Shown: one piece after another, positions 39,520 through 48,634 of the stretch
How positions within the stretch are numbered: position 1 is the first letter of the stretch
Layout: the number at the start of each line of letters is the position of its first letter
Source: Chloroflexi bacterium UBA6077
GTDB lineage: Bacteria; Chloroflexota; UBA6077
Assembly: GCA_002436065.1 (NCBI GenBank)
Contig: DIXP01000019.1
Location: 29,871-93,870, forward strand
DNA length: 64,000 nucleotides
Direction of reading: 5' to 3'
Notes under the pieces: generated by a model
Told to the model about the DNA's origin: nothing
Database searches by the model: none
Seen by the model: only the letters and a program-made list of their open reading frames with translations
Translations under genes and position numbers: made by a program

Positions 39520-40254
39520 CTATCGCTCGACTCCCGCTTGCTGCTTCTTGATCCTCAGGTACAGTTCCCTAGCTTTCTCCTCGCTCCTCGCAACGATCTC
39601 CTCCTGGAAGGCGTTCCAGTTCAATGGCTCCTTGTAGTCCAGGTGGTACACTTCATTGTCGGCTTGCACCAGGCAAGCCCGGTCCATCAGGGAGAAGAGC
39701 CTGGATAGGAATGCCGGTTCCCACGTCTTCTCTCGGGATTGAGTCTTGTCGAGTGTGTCGATGGTGGTACGGTAGTACTCCAGCAGCATCTCACGCACCA
39801 GATGGTCCTGGTAGAAGAGGGCGCCAGGCACGTAGAGGGGATTCCCTGAGGAGTAGCCGGTGGGGTAGGCTGAATGGCGGCAGACGGGAGCCACGAAGCC
39901 GAAGACGCCTGGGTCCTGGGCATCCTCCAGAAGCCGGGTCAGGGCGGAGGAGGGCAGAACGATGTCGTCATCCATGAAGATGATGTATCTGCCCTTTAGC
40001 GCTTCCAGGATGCGGAGCCGTCCCCGGCTGAAAGCCCTGTCTCGCTCCCGAAGATACTCGTAGTTGCAGGGGATGTGGCGGTCAAAGGCCAGGCGCAGGG
40101 CGAAGGCCACGTCGTCGCGGTTGATGACCGGCTTCTCGGCAGTGTCGGCTATGTAGATGCGAATGTCCTGGACCTGCTGAAGCAGCAGGCTGCAGAGGGT
40201 CATGCCAAGGGTGGGCTTTCCGCGGGTAAGAATCCCGATCTCAACCTCGGCCAA
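39520..40254 (-). CDS. Family 2-type glycosyltransferase
   Basis: 244-residue GT-A fold enzyme starting EVEIGILTRGKPTLGMTL, with the DxD-type sugar-nucleotide site IIFMDDDIVLPSSALTRL. The region GVFGFVAPVC and the C-terminal LMDRACLVQADNEVYHLDY complete the domain. No membrane helix. Acceptor and sugar unknown. Confidence 0.85.
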   Translation of the reverse strand: MAEVEIGILTRGKPTLGMTLCSLLLQQVQDIRIYIADTAEKPVINRDDVAFALRLAFDRHIPCNYEYLRERDRAFSRGRLRILEALKGRYIIFMDDDIVLPSSALTRLLEDAQDPGVFGFVAPVCRHSAYPTGYSSGNPLYVPGALFYQDHLVREMLLEYYRTTIDTLDKTQSREKTWEPAFLSRLFSLMDRACLVQADNEVYHLDYKEPLNWNAFQEEIVARSEEKARELYLRIKKQQAGVER

Positions 40255-40384
40255 TGTTGTCTCCTTCCAGCAAGGGTGAGGGTTCTATGGGTGAGAAAAG
40301 AAGGGAGACAACGTCTTGAAGCCCGTTGCCTCCACCAGGTAGCCTGTAGGGCGAGTGTATCACTTTGTTGGCAGTAGACCAAGT

Positions 40385-40414
40385 TTGCCCTTGTCAATTG
40401 GTGCATGGTATAAT
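40385..40414 (+). promoter_or_regulatory. Sigma-70-type promoter for secG
   Basis: Perfect -10 TATAAT (40409-40414) with -35 TTGCCC (40385-40390) and 18-bp spacer; secG starts 32 bp downstream. Confidence 0.7.
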
Positions 40415-40446
40415 AGCTGCTGCCTGGACTACTGGAGGTGCATCTC

Positions 40447-40668
40447 TTGCAGACCTATCTCAACATAGTGCAGATTATCCTTTCTGTCGTGCTGATCCTG
40501 ATTGTGCTGCTCCAGGCTAAGGGATCGGGCTTCAGCGGTGCCTTTTCTGCCGACTCTTCAGGGTATCGCAGTCGACGAGGGATCGAGCGGACCCTGTTCA
40601 ACTTCACCATAGCCATAGCCGTGGCATTCGTCCTTATGAGCATCGTATCGGTGAAGTTCTTCTCCTAG
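40447..40668 (+). CDS. secG: Preprotein translocase subunit SecG
   Basis: Small inner-membrane component of SecYEG that stimulates protein export. Two helices: LNIVQIILSVVLILIVLLQ and TLFNFTIAIAVAFVLMSIVS, with the conserved loop QAKGSGFSGAF between them. TTG 40447 is chosen since GGAGG (40433-40437) is too close to the GTG at 40438. 73 residues, normal. Confidence 0.92.
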   Translation: MQTYLNIVQIILSVVLILIVLLQAKGSGFSGAFSADSSGYRSRRGIERTLFNFTIAIAVAFVLMSIVSVKFFS

Positions 40669-40815
40669 GTGAGTTGAGAGTAGTTCTGGGGGTTTGGGCG
40701 TGATGCCGTGCTCGCTCACCTCACGCCCCAATCCCCGCCAAGAGGGGGATATTTCTCCCTCTGGACTCCCCCGCACGCCCTCCCCAGATCTTTCCTTGAT
40801 GGAGCGCAGACCGGC

Positions 40816-42498
40816 ATGAACCCGAGGACCCAGGGCAATAGGCGAAGGTCTTCCTGGCTGCGCTGGGTCCTGGCGCTGGCCGCCCTCCTCGCCGTCGTGG
40901 TGCCACTAGCGGCTAGCCGGTTGCGTCAGGAGATTCCGATGGCCACGGTGCCCGACCAAGGGGGCGCCTACGTAGAAGCAGCCATCGGCAACCCCAGCTA
41001 TCTGAACCCCATCCTGCTGCAGTACAACCAGGTCGATCGCGACCTCTCCTCACTGATCTTCAGCGGCCTGACTCGCCTTGACGAGAACGGCCTCATAGTC
41101 CCGGATCTGGCGGAGCGATGGGAGATTGGTGATGGAGGTAGAAGCTACCTCTTCCAATTACGACAGGATGTTCGCTGGCACGACCGGACCCCCTTCAGCT
41201 CCGACGATGTGGTGTTCACCATCAAGGCCATCCAGGCATCAGGCTTTCAAGGTAGCCCTGAGGTGGCCGATCTCTGGAAGAACGTGACCGTGGAGCAGGT
41301 GAGCGACTACAGTGTCCGCTTCACCCTGAAGGAACCCTTCGCGCCCTTCCTGGAGTACACCTCTACTGGGCTGCTGCCTCATCACCTCTACGCCGACGCA
41401 CTGGGCAAGGCCATGACCTCCAGCCCGTACAACCTGCGCCCGATTGGAACCGGTCCATTTAAGCTCACCAGGATGTCGGCCGAGGGTGTCACCCTGGAAC
41501 CCCATGCCGACTACTATGGCCCTGCCCCCTACCTGGCCCAGCTGAGCTTCCGGTTTTATCCGGACTATGCTGCTGCCCTGACAGCCCTGGAGAAGGGGGA
41601 GGTGGATGCCCTTCCCTACCTGGATCCTCGCGACGTCGCCAGACTAGAGGCTAGCGATAAGCTGACCGTGTACTCGGCGCCGGACTATCTGAAGTACGCC
41701 GTTCTGTTCCTCAACAACACCAATTCCATCTTCAAAGAGGGGGTGGTTCGCCAGGCGGTTGCCCATGCCATTGACAGGGACAAGTTGGTGCAAGCGGTTC
41801 TGGAGGGACAGGGGTTGGCGGGGAAGGGCCCGGTTTCCCCGTCCTCGTGGGCTTTTGATGGTAAGGCTAAGGGCTACAGCTATGATCCCAAGAGGGCTGA
41901 GGGATTGCTGGACGAGGCCGGTTGGCGCGACTCCGACGGGGATGGGATACGGGATAAGGACGGAGTGAACCTCGCCTTCGTGATCTTGACCAACGACAAT
42001 GCCAGGCGCGTCAAGACGGGCGAACTGGTGGCTGAGGATCTGCGGAAGATCGGCTTCAAGGCCGAGCTGCAGGCTACAGGCTGGACAGACCTGTTGAAGG
42101 AGTACCTCTCTGGTCGCACATTTGTTGCGGCCATAGCCGAGCAGTGGCTGCTCACCTCCGATCCCGACGTCTACAGCCTATGGCATTCCAGTCAGGCCGG
42201 TAATGGGGGGTTCAATCTGTCGGGCATCGCCGACGAGAGGATCGACCGGATACTGGAGGAGGCCCGGCGGAACGTGGATCGAACCCGGCGAACGCAGCTT
42301 TACTCGGAGTTCCAGACAATCTGGGCCGAGGATTGTCCCAGCGTCGTACTGTACTATCCCAAGTTCAATTGGGCCGCGAGCCGTGACCTCAAAGGCATCA
42401 AGCTGACCACCCTGCTGGATGGAAGTTCTCGCTTCCGCCATCTGTCTGAATGGTACATCAAGACCAAGCAGGTGCCCGCGACACCCACCGGGTCTTGA
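40816..42498 (+). CDS. ABC transporter substrate-binding protein (peptide/nickel class, SBP_bac_5)
   Basis: 560-residue periplasmic-type binding protein, anchored or secreted by an N-terminal hydrophobic segment (WVLALAALLAVVVPLAA). Family marks: NPSYLNPILLQYNQVDRDLS, LIFSGLTRLDENG, VPDLAERWEI, FQLRQDVRWHDRTPFSSDDV and FVAAIAEQWL. Usually binds oligopeptides, sugars or nickel complexes; no permease or ATPase genes lie adjacent, so it is an orphan component. ATG 40816. The leader before it (40669-40815) shows nothing clear. Confidence 0.9.
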   Translation: MNPRTQGNRRRSSWLRWVLALAALLAVVVPLAASRLRQEIPMATVPDQGGAYVEAAIGNPSYLNPILLQYNQVDRDLSSLIFSGLTRLDENGLIVPDLAERWEIGDGGRSYLFQLRQDVRWHDRTPFSSDDVVFTIKAIQASGFQGSPEVADLWKNVTVEQVSDYSVRFTLKEPFAPFLEYTSTGLLPHHLYADALGKAMTSSPYNLRPIGTGPFKLTRMSAEGVTLEPHADYYGPAPYLAQLSFRFYPDYAAALTALEKGEVDALPYLDPRDVARLEASDKLTVYSAPDYLKYAVLFLNNTNSIFKEGVVRQAVAHAIDRDKLVQAVLEGQGLAGKGPVSPSSWAFDGKAKGYSYDPKRAEGLLDEAGWRDSDGDGIRDKDGVNLAFVILTNDNARRVKTGELVAEDLRKIGFKAELQATGWTDLLKEYLSGRTFVAAIAEQWLLTSDPDVYSLWHSSQAGNGGFNLSGIADERIDRILEEARRNVDRTRRTQLYSEFQTIWAEDCPSVVLYYPKFNWAASRDLKGIKLTTLLDGSSRFRHLSEWYIKTKQVPATPTGS

Positions 42499-42541
42499 CG
42501 CGGGGACACGGAGACGCTGAGACAGAATAGGCACTGGGCAA

Positions 42542-43129
42542 GTGGTAGAGTGGCTCGAGCGGAATCGCTCTAACCTCGCTGTCGTGCTGGTGGTGCTGGT
42601 CACCGTTGCTGGAGTAACCCTGCTTCAGCTACCCCGAAGGCCGGCGCTTCAGATAGCTGTCTCCGCCGACGATACCTCTGAGATTAAGGTCCACGTTGTG
42701 GGTGCCGTGCGTTCTCCAGGGGTCTATTCCCTGGAAGCGGGATCGAGGGTTGAAGATGCGGTGAAGGCAGCCGGCGGTCCTGCCGATAATGTCGACCCCG
42801 TGGCCCTGAACCTGGCTACACTCCTGCGGGATGGACAGCAGGTGGTGGTACCAGAGCTACCTCTTCAGCCCCGTTTGGTTGCGTCAACCTCCAACGCCGC
42901 AACCGCGACCCAGCCCACGCCACTCAATCCCTCCCCAAAGATCGACCTCAATAGTGCGACCAGACAGCAGCTTGAATCGTTGCCTGGTATTGGCCAGGTC
43001 CTCGCCCAACGCATTCTCGACCACAGACAGAAGAACGGCCGGTTCCAATCTGTTGAAGAATTGAAGGACGCCAAGCTGGTGAACGCCTCGACCTACGAGA
43101 AGGTCAGGGAACTGGTGGAAGTCAGGTAG
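42542..43129 (+). CDS. comEA: Competence protein ComEA (SLBB + helix-hairpin-helix)
   Basis: Membrane-anchored DNA receptor for natural transformation. N-terminal helix NLAVVLVVLVTVAGVTLL, SLBB domain (KVHVVGAVRSPGVYSLEAGS...RVEDAVKAAGG), a Thr/Pro linker, and C-terminal double HhH (DLNSATRQQLESLPGIGQV...AQRILDHRQKNGRF). 195 residues, full length. GTG 42542. Directly upstream of comEC (21 bp), as in typical com operons. Confidence 0.95.
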   Translation: MVEWLERNRSNLAVVLVVLVTVAGVTLLQLPRRPALQIAVSADDTSEIKVHVVGAVRSPGVYSLEAGSRVEDAVKAAGGPADNVDPVALNLATLLRDGQQVVVPELPLQPRLVASTSNAATATQPTPLNPSPKIDLNSATRQQLESLPGIGQVLAQRILDHRQKNGRFQSVEELKDAKLVNASTYEKVRELVEVR

Positions 43130-43150
43130 CGTGTTGAGCAGGGCCTGCTG

Positions 43151-45484
43151 ATGGTGCTCATTTTCCTCTGCCTGGGCTGGTTGGTGGGGCTCTACCTGGG
43201 ACGGGCAAGCTGCGCCTTCGCCGATCCGGAATTTGTCTCCATGGGGCTCGGGGATCAGATCGGGCTGGGGTTGGGCGGACTGGCCCTCCTGGCCGGAGTG
43301 GCCTCGTTCCTCGGGAGGGGGGACCGTCGGTTATGGGTCACGGCGCTGGCGGTTGGGTTGGGCCTGCTGGGGGCGTGGCGGACAGTGGGGCTGACGGATG
43401 GGGAGGATCCCCTGTCAGCCCGTGCGGGAGAGGTCGTCCTGCATGGCACCATTACTGACCAGCCCCAGCCTCGAGACGCGGCGCTGCTGTTCACGTTGGA
43501 GGTGGATGACATCTGGCAGGAGGCCGGTTGGGAACCGCTGCGTTCGAGGGTATTGGTCAGAACCGACCGCTATGGAGAGTGGCGCTACGGGGACCAGGTG
43601 GTGGCGCGGGGGGCGCTTCGGCCGGTGGGCAGCGCCTCTAGCGCATGGGCGGAACAGCTGGCGCGGCAGGGGATTCACGCCTCCATTGAGTACCCGCGGC
43701 TGGGCTTGGCGGGCCGACCCGAGGGGGTTGATCCCCTGAGGGCGATCGACGGCGTACGTAGGCGTCTGGAGGAGTTGTGCGGGCTGCTGTTGCCGGAGCC
43801 GCAGTCGTCACTGCTGGGGGGCATCCTGGTGGGTGCGCGGGCCAGCATGCCCGCTGCTTTTCGGGACGAGCTCAACATGACGAGCACCAGTCACCTGGTG
43901 GCGGTGTCGGGGTTCAACGTGACGGTGGTGGCCGGGCTGGCCCAGTTGGCGGCGCTCCGCTACCTGTCCAGGCGGCGCGCCGTCCTCCTGGCCATCGCGG
44001 CGGTCTGGGGCTACTCCCTGCTGACCGGCTTGCCACCTTCGGCCCTGCGCGCTGCTCTCATGGGCACCTTCAGCCTGACCGCCCACCTGCTGGGCCGGGG
44101 TGGGGATGCCCTCTCGTTCCTCTGCCTCTCGGCGGCCTTGATGGGTGGAGCCGAACCCTCGCTGCTGGAGGACCTTGGCTTCCAGCTATCCTTCCTGGCC
44201 ACTGCGGGACTGGTGCTGTTGGAGCCTGTGTTGCGGGGGTGGTTCGGGCGCCTTCCAGGGTGGTTGGCAGGCTCCTTGTCGGTGACTCTCGCCGCTCAAC
44301 TGGCCACGCTACCTGTTCTGGTGAACAGCTTCCACAACCTGTCGCTCGTCGCCCCCCTCGCCAACCTGCTGGTTGCCCCTGCCCTGCCAGGTCTGATGGT
44401 CACAGGGGCTGTGGCTGTGGCGCTGGGCGCGGTTGCCCTGCCCCTGGGGCAGTTGGTGGCGCCGCTGGCGTGGGTCTACCTCAGCTACTTGGTGGAGACG
44501 GTGTCCTGGACGGCCAAGCTGCCCTCGGCTTCGATCCCGACGGGCAGCCTGAGCACCTTGGCATTGCTGTTCTACTATGCCCTTCTAATGGCAGTAGCTC
44601 TCTGGCCTCTCCCCGAGGTCCGACCCTTCCGAGATGGGGTCGTGGACAGGCTGAGGACCGTACCCCGTTGGGTGATGGTGGGAACCGCCGCCCTCCTTCT
44701 CAGCCTCGGTGGGCTGGCCTTCTCCAACCGGCCCGATGGGAGACTCCACGTTTACTTCCTGGATGTGGGTCACGGCGATGCTACCCTGATCCGCGGCCCG
44801 GAGGGACATTACGTCCTGGTGGATGGTGGCCCAAGCCCCAGCACCCTGACGAGTGCGCTTGGGCGAAGACTTGGCTTCCTGGATCGAGGCCTGGACGCGG
44901 TGGTCCTGACGGGATACGGCGAAACCCGAATGGCCGGCCTGGTGGAGGCAGCGCGCCGGCACCCGATTGGGCTGGTGTTGCAGCCTGGTAAGCCCACGGG
45001 GAGGGCAGGCCGTGCGTGGAGCGAACTCATCCAGGAACGGGGACTTGCCGTGGTGCAGGCGGCTGCGGGCCAGCGCATCCCGCTGGGTGAGGGGGCCTGG
45101 CTGGAGGTGCTCTGGGCCAGCGATGCCGAGGCGGAAGGGGAGCCAGCACTCGCCCTCAGGTTGGTGTCCGGCGGCGTTTCGATGCTGCTCCCGGGGGACC
45201 TCAAGCCCGACGCCCAGGCGGAGTTGGCCAAGGCCCTCCCAATGCGGGTAGATTTGCTCCGAGTGCCTCACCATGGCGCCGTCGGGGCTCTACAGACGAG
45301 CCTCCTTCAGACAGCCTCACCGCGGGTGGCGGTTGTGTCCATCGCGGCAGGAAACCGCTACGGCCATCCTTCGGACTCCACGGCGGAATCGCTCCAGCCC
45401 GCGACCCTCTTCCGTACCGATCGGCACGGAACGGTGGAAGTGATAATCGACCCGAACGGGTACGAGCTGTTGACCGACCGATAG
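43151..45484 (+). CDS. comEC: ComEC/Rec2 DNA-import channel with degenerate metallo-hydrolase domain
   Basis: 777-residue polytopic protein that conducts single-stranded DNA across the membrane. It has an N-terminal DUF4131-like part, the competence core with SHLVAVSGFNVTVVAG and many helices (about 215-520), and a C-terminal beta-lactamase-like domain beginning LDVGHGDATLIRG (about 536). The metal-binding HxDxDH motif expected around 586 reads TGYGETRMAGL, with none of the ligands, although the later HHGA is kept. The nuclease/hydrolase activity proposed for this domain is therefore probably lost, while the channel looks intact. Confidence 0.92.
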   Translation: MVLIFLCLGWLVGLYLGRASCAFADPEFVSMGLGDQIGLGLGGLALLAGVASFLGRGDRRLWVTALAVGLGLLGAWRTVGLTDGEDPLSARAGEVVLHGTITDQPQPRDAALLFTLEVDDIWQEAGWEPLRSRVLVRTDRYGEWRYGDQVVARGALRPVGSASSAWAEQLARQGIHASIEYPRLGLAGRPEGVDPLRAIDGVRRRLEELCGLLLPEPQSSLLGGILVGARASMPAAFRDELNMTSTSHLVAVSGFNVTVVAGLAQLAALRYLSRRRAVLLAIAAVWGYSLLTGLPPSALRAALMGTFSLTAHLLGRGGDALSFLCLSAALMGGAEPSLLEDLGFQLSFLATAGLVLLEPVLRGWFGRLPGWLAGSLSVTLAAQLATLPVLVNSFHNLSLVAPLANLLVAPALPGLMVTGAVAVALGAVALPLGQLVAPLAWVYLSYLVETVSWTAKLPSASIPTGSLSTLALLFYYALLMAVALWPLPEVRPFRDGVVDRLRTVPRWVMVGTAALLLSLGGLAFSNRPDGRLHVYFLDVGHGDATLIRGPEGHYVLVDGGPSPSTLTSALGRRLGFLDRGLDAVVLTGYGETRMAGLVEAARRHPIGLVLQPGKPTGRAGRAWSELIQERGLAVVQAAAGQRIPLGEGAWLEVLWASDAEAEGEPALALRLVSGGVSMLLPGDLKPDAQAELAKALPMRVDLLRVPHHGAVGALQTSLLQTASPRVAVVSIAAGNRYGHPSDSTAESLQPATLFRTDRHGTVEVIIDPNGYELLTDR

Positions 45485-45501
45485 TGTACTTGCCCGTCTC
45501 A

Positions 45502-46671
45502 TCAACCGATATGCAGGGCCGACCCTACGGAATGGGCCACGATGGCGACGATCAGGGCGACGGCGGTCATCTCCAGGCCGCTCTTCCACCAGCTTCGAAG
45601 GGTCACGAGGCTCTTGGATGCTCCCACCGCGAAGTGGGCCGCTACACTGACCACCAATGACACCAGTATCCCCGCCTGGCCCGTGAGGAAGAAGAATGGC
45701 AGCACGGGCACGATGCCCCCCAGGGCGGTGGAGATGGTGCCCACCGCGGCCGCGAGGTTGGGATTGGGCAGCCGTTCCTCTGCGAGCCCCAATTCCTCCC
45801 GGGCCAGGGTACGCAGGAACTGCTCGGGCTGCTGGGCCATCCTCTCCACCATGGCCCGCGCCTCCTCCTCTGTGAACCCCTTGAGCTGGTAGAACAGCTC
45901 AAGCTCCTCGCGTTCTTCCTCAGGGTTCTGCTCCATCTCCTCGCGTTCCTTGGCAAGTTCAGCCTCGAAGACCTCTCGCTCCGCCTTGTTCGCCAGGTAC
46001 GCGCTGGCGCCCATGGAGAGGGCGCTGGAGAGCACACCCGCCAGGCCGGCCACGACTATGAAGTCGTTGGAACTGCTGGCTGCAGCCACGCCGGCGACGA
46101 TGCCGAACACGGCCGTGAGGCCATCGTTCACGCCATAGATGGCGTCCCCAATCCAGCTACCCCCCTTGCCGTGCCACCGCTCACGATGGAGGATGGTGTC
46201 CAGCCGACTCTGAGGTTCGCGCGTGGTGCCGCCCATGGCATGCAGGGTCCGGGCGTGGGATGCCTCATCCTGGGCCAACTCTTCCAGAATCCTGGCTATC
46301 CCCTCATCGTCCAGGTCACGCGCCTGAGCCTGGTATTCCCGAACGTGCTGCTCCTCGGTTGTCTCGGTCTTACGCAGGGCGGTGTCCAGATCGGCAACCC
46401 TGGCCGTCAGGATCACTGCGCGAGATGGGGAGATCTCCACATCTCCGGTGGACGGATCCTGGCTGCCCAGTTGGACGATCCGCTCCGACCACTTCCTGGC
46501 ATGTCGCTCCTCGGCCTCCGCCAGCTTCAGCAGCAGTCCTTTGCGGCGGCTGTCCGGCTCCATGTTTGCCAGTTCACGGTAGGTTGCCGCGCCCTCCTTC
46601 TCGGCTCGCCAGTTATGCCCCAGCGTTACCAGTAGCTGTTCTCTAGACTTTCCGCTCGTCTCAGAGGACAT
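45502..46671 (-). CDS. Ferritin-like domain fused to VIT1/CCC1-type iron/manganese transporter
   Basis: 389 residues. The N-terminal half (about 1-150) is a rubrerythrin/ferritin-like four-helix bundle with repeated E-x-x-H ligands (EKEGAATYRELA, EAEERHARKW, EEQHVREY, DEASHARTLH). The second half is a VIT1/CCC1 transporter with DAIYGVNDGLTAVFGIVAG, SMGASAYLANKAEREV and three C-terminal helices. Such membrane-bound ferritins (MbfA-like) export or sequester iron or manganese. Convergent with comEC; the start ATG 46671 follows GGAGGTGGACGAGG. Confidence 0.9.
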   Translation of the reverse strand: MSSETSGKSREQLLVTLGHNWRAEKEGAATYRELANMEPDSRRKGLLLKLAEAEERHARKWSERIVQLGSQDPSTGDVEISPSRAVILTARVADLDTALRKTETTEEQHVREYQAQARDLDDEGIARILEELAQDEASHARTLHAMGGTTREPQSRLDTILHRERWHGKGGSWIGDAIYGVNDGLTAVFGIVAGVAAASSSNDFIVVAGLAGVLSSALSMGASAYLANKAEREVFEAELAKEREEMEQNPEEEREELELFYQLKGFTEEEARAMVERMAQQPEQFLRTLAREELGLAEERLPNPNLAAAVGTISTALGGIVPVLPFFFLTGQAGILVSLVVSVAAHFAVGASKSLVTLRSWWKSGLEMTAVALIVAIVAHSVGSALHIG

Positions 46672-46834
46672 ACCTCGTCCACCTCCTGATCAGCCATGCG
46701 ATCTCATTTTGATCGTAACAGCCGCCGACCTCGCACCGCAAGAGTTTGAAGATGAGTAGTCTGAAAGGCACGGAGGCCGCGACTGACAGAATCTGCTGAG
46801 GGTTGCTCTGGTACAGTCGGCAGTCTCCGGGGCC

Positions 46835-48586
46835 ATGTGGCGCTCAACCTGGCTGACTCCGAAGGGGGAAGGATTGGCAACGGTAGAACTTGAGACTCGG
46901 AGCAGGCGTAACGGCCAGCCGCTCATCGACGGGGTCGATCCCTATGCGGAAGAGGCCGTGCAGCATCTCCGACGCCTGGTGGACGTTGGAATAGCCCTGC
47001 TCGCCTTTGCACTTGCCCTTTCCTTGCGGTTGCCCTACCTGATGGAGGTGCCCGGGTTCACCGACGAGGGTGTGGAGGTGCAAGTGGGGTTGGAGGTGCT
47101 GCAGGGTCGTTGGCCGTTGGTCGATGTGGAGCCCTACCTCGGATCCCTGTTCAACTACATCACGGCGGGGGCCTTCTTGCTGCTGGGCCAGCACGGCTAC
47201 GTGCCACGCCTCCTCGTCACCCTATTGAGTGCAGCAACCGTGGTCCTGACCTACTTCCTGGCCCTTCGGCTCGGGGGGCGGCTGGTAGCCTTGCTGGCTG
47301 CCGGTCTCATGGCCACCTCATTTGTCCACATCGTCACCAGTCACATCGCCTGGACCAACTGCACCACTCCCTTCTTCACCACCGCCGCTATGCTCGCTCT
47401 CGTGTGGGCGGTGACCCGCAGGAACGGCCCAATGCTGATTCTGGCAGGCTTCCTCTACGGCCTGGCGATTCAGACGCACCCCAGCGTCCTCTTCCTGGCG
47501 CCGGCTTTCGCCCTGTACTACCTATTCGGTTCAGGGGATGCGGGGACGCGGGGACGCGGGGAACCCTCACCCCGACCCTCTCTCGCGGGGAGAGGGAGTA
47601 TGTCATCGCCCGGCATTCAGCGCTCAGCACTTGGTACTCCGTGGCCATACCTCGCCCTGCTCGCCGCGATTCTGGCCTATGGGAACGTGATCCTCTACAA
47701 CTGGCAGAACCCTACGGCATGGACGGATGCAGCCAATCGGACGGACTATGCCTACGTGTATAACCCGACGACCGACTCCTACCTGGTCAACCTGCAGTTC
47801 CTGGGCGCTTCCCTGCTCAGGGCGATGTCGGGCGCCTTCGAGGGAGGCCCGACCCTGGAAAACCAATTGGGGGTTCCCCTCAACTGGCCCTACATCGCCC
47901 TGCTGTTGATTGGGACCGTCTGTGCTCTTCGCCGCCTCCTTGGGTTACCTTTGCTTGCCCTGGCGCTGCCTGTCCTTGTGATGCCTTACTTCAACAAGGA
48001 CTACAGCTTCCCCATTGCCCTGCGCTACGCCGGGTATCTTCTGCCATTGCTACATCTTCTGTCAGCCCTGGCCCTGGCCGAGGTGCTGACCTGGTGCTGG
48101 CGGGGATTCCGGAAGGCCGTCCCCTTCGTAGGGGCTGTATGCCTGTTGCTGATGGCGCTGCCAACGGCGAACCTCATGGGCTATTACGATGGCTACCTCC
48201 GGGATAACGCCACGAACCCCACCATCCTTGCCCTCCAGGCGGAGATTCGAGCTCGACACCAGGCAGGGATGGTCTCGGAGGTGTTCCTTGACCAGCAACT
48301 CGATTGGATATTCACCGCCCCGGGAGGCCGGGTGTTGGGATCCTTTGAGTTTCTGATGCGGATTGAGGGAGTTCCCCATCGTCGGGTGTGGATGGCGCCG
48401 GACAGGTTGCGGGAGGAGATCGGTGGCCTCGGGAGGCCGGTGGTGCTCTTGTTGACCCCAGCCAGCAGGGAGCGGCTGGGGTCAGGCTTCGCGTTGACGC
48501 CAATGGAGGTGTCTCCTGAACCGCGTCTCGATAGAGTCCGCTACTGGGCCTATATGCTTCAGCCCATCAGCCGCCAGCAACGCTGA
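46835..48586 (+). CDS. GT39/ArnT-like membrane glycosyltransferase
   Basis: 583-residue integral membrane GT-C enzyme. The first loop after helix 1 has the catalytic acidic pair in PGFTDEGVEVQVG; then HGYVPRLLVTLLSAATVVLTY and many further helices, and a soluble C-terminal part. Such enzymes transfer sugars from polyprenyl carriers to proteins or lipids. Residues about 232-268 (DAGTRGRGEPSPRPSLAGRG and on) are the in-frame translation of a REP-like repeat. ATG 46835; TTG 46874 after GGGGGAAGGA is an alternative. Confidence 0.85.
   Translation: MWRSTWLTPKGEGLATVELETRSRRNGQPLIDGVDPYAEEAVQHLRRLVDVGIALLAFALALSLRLPYLMEVPGFTDEGVEVQVGLEVLQGRWPLVDVEPYLGSLFNYITAGAFLLLGQHGYVPRLLVTLLSAATVVLTYFLALRLGGRLVALLAAGLMATSFVHIVTSHIAWTNCTTPFFTTAAMLALVWAVTRRNGPMLILAGFLYGLAIQTHPSVLFLAPAFALYYLFGSGDAGTRGRGEPSPRPSLAGRGSMSSPGIQRSALGTPWPYLALLAAILAYGNVILYNWQNPTAWTDAANRTDYAYVYNPTTDSYLVNLQFLGASLLRAMSGAFEGGPTLENQLGVPLNWPYIALLLIGTVCALRRLLGLPLLALALPVLVMPYFNKDYSFPIALRYAGYLLPLLHLLSALALAEVLTWCWRGFRKAVPFVGAVCLLLMALPTANLMGYYDGYLRDNATNPTILALQAEIRARHQAGMVSEVFLDQQLDWIFTAPGGRVLGSFEFLMRIEGVPHRRVWMAPDRLREEIGGLGRPVVLLLTPASRERLGSGFALTPMEVSPEPRLDRVRYWAYMLQPISRQQR
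47532..47640. repeat. REP-like repeat inside the GT39 gene
   Basis: Tandem GGGGACGC units (three copies) then CCCTCACCCCGACCCTCTCT, CGCGGGGAGAGGGA and a flank with CAGCGCTCAGCAC. It is the same combination as at 8560-8620. It adds about 36 residues in a loop between predicted helices. Confidence 0.75.
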
Positions 48587-48634
48587 ACACCCTCTCGCCC
48601 CGGGCTAGTCGATAGTTCGCGGAAGAGACCCAGG

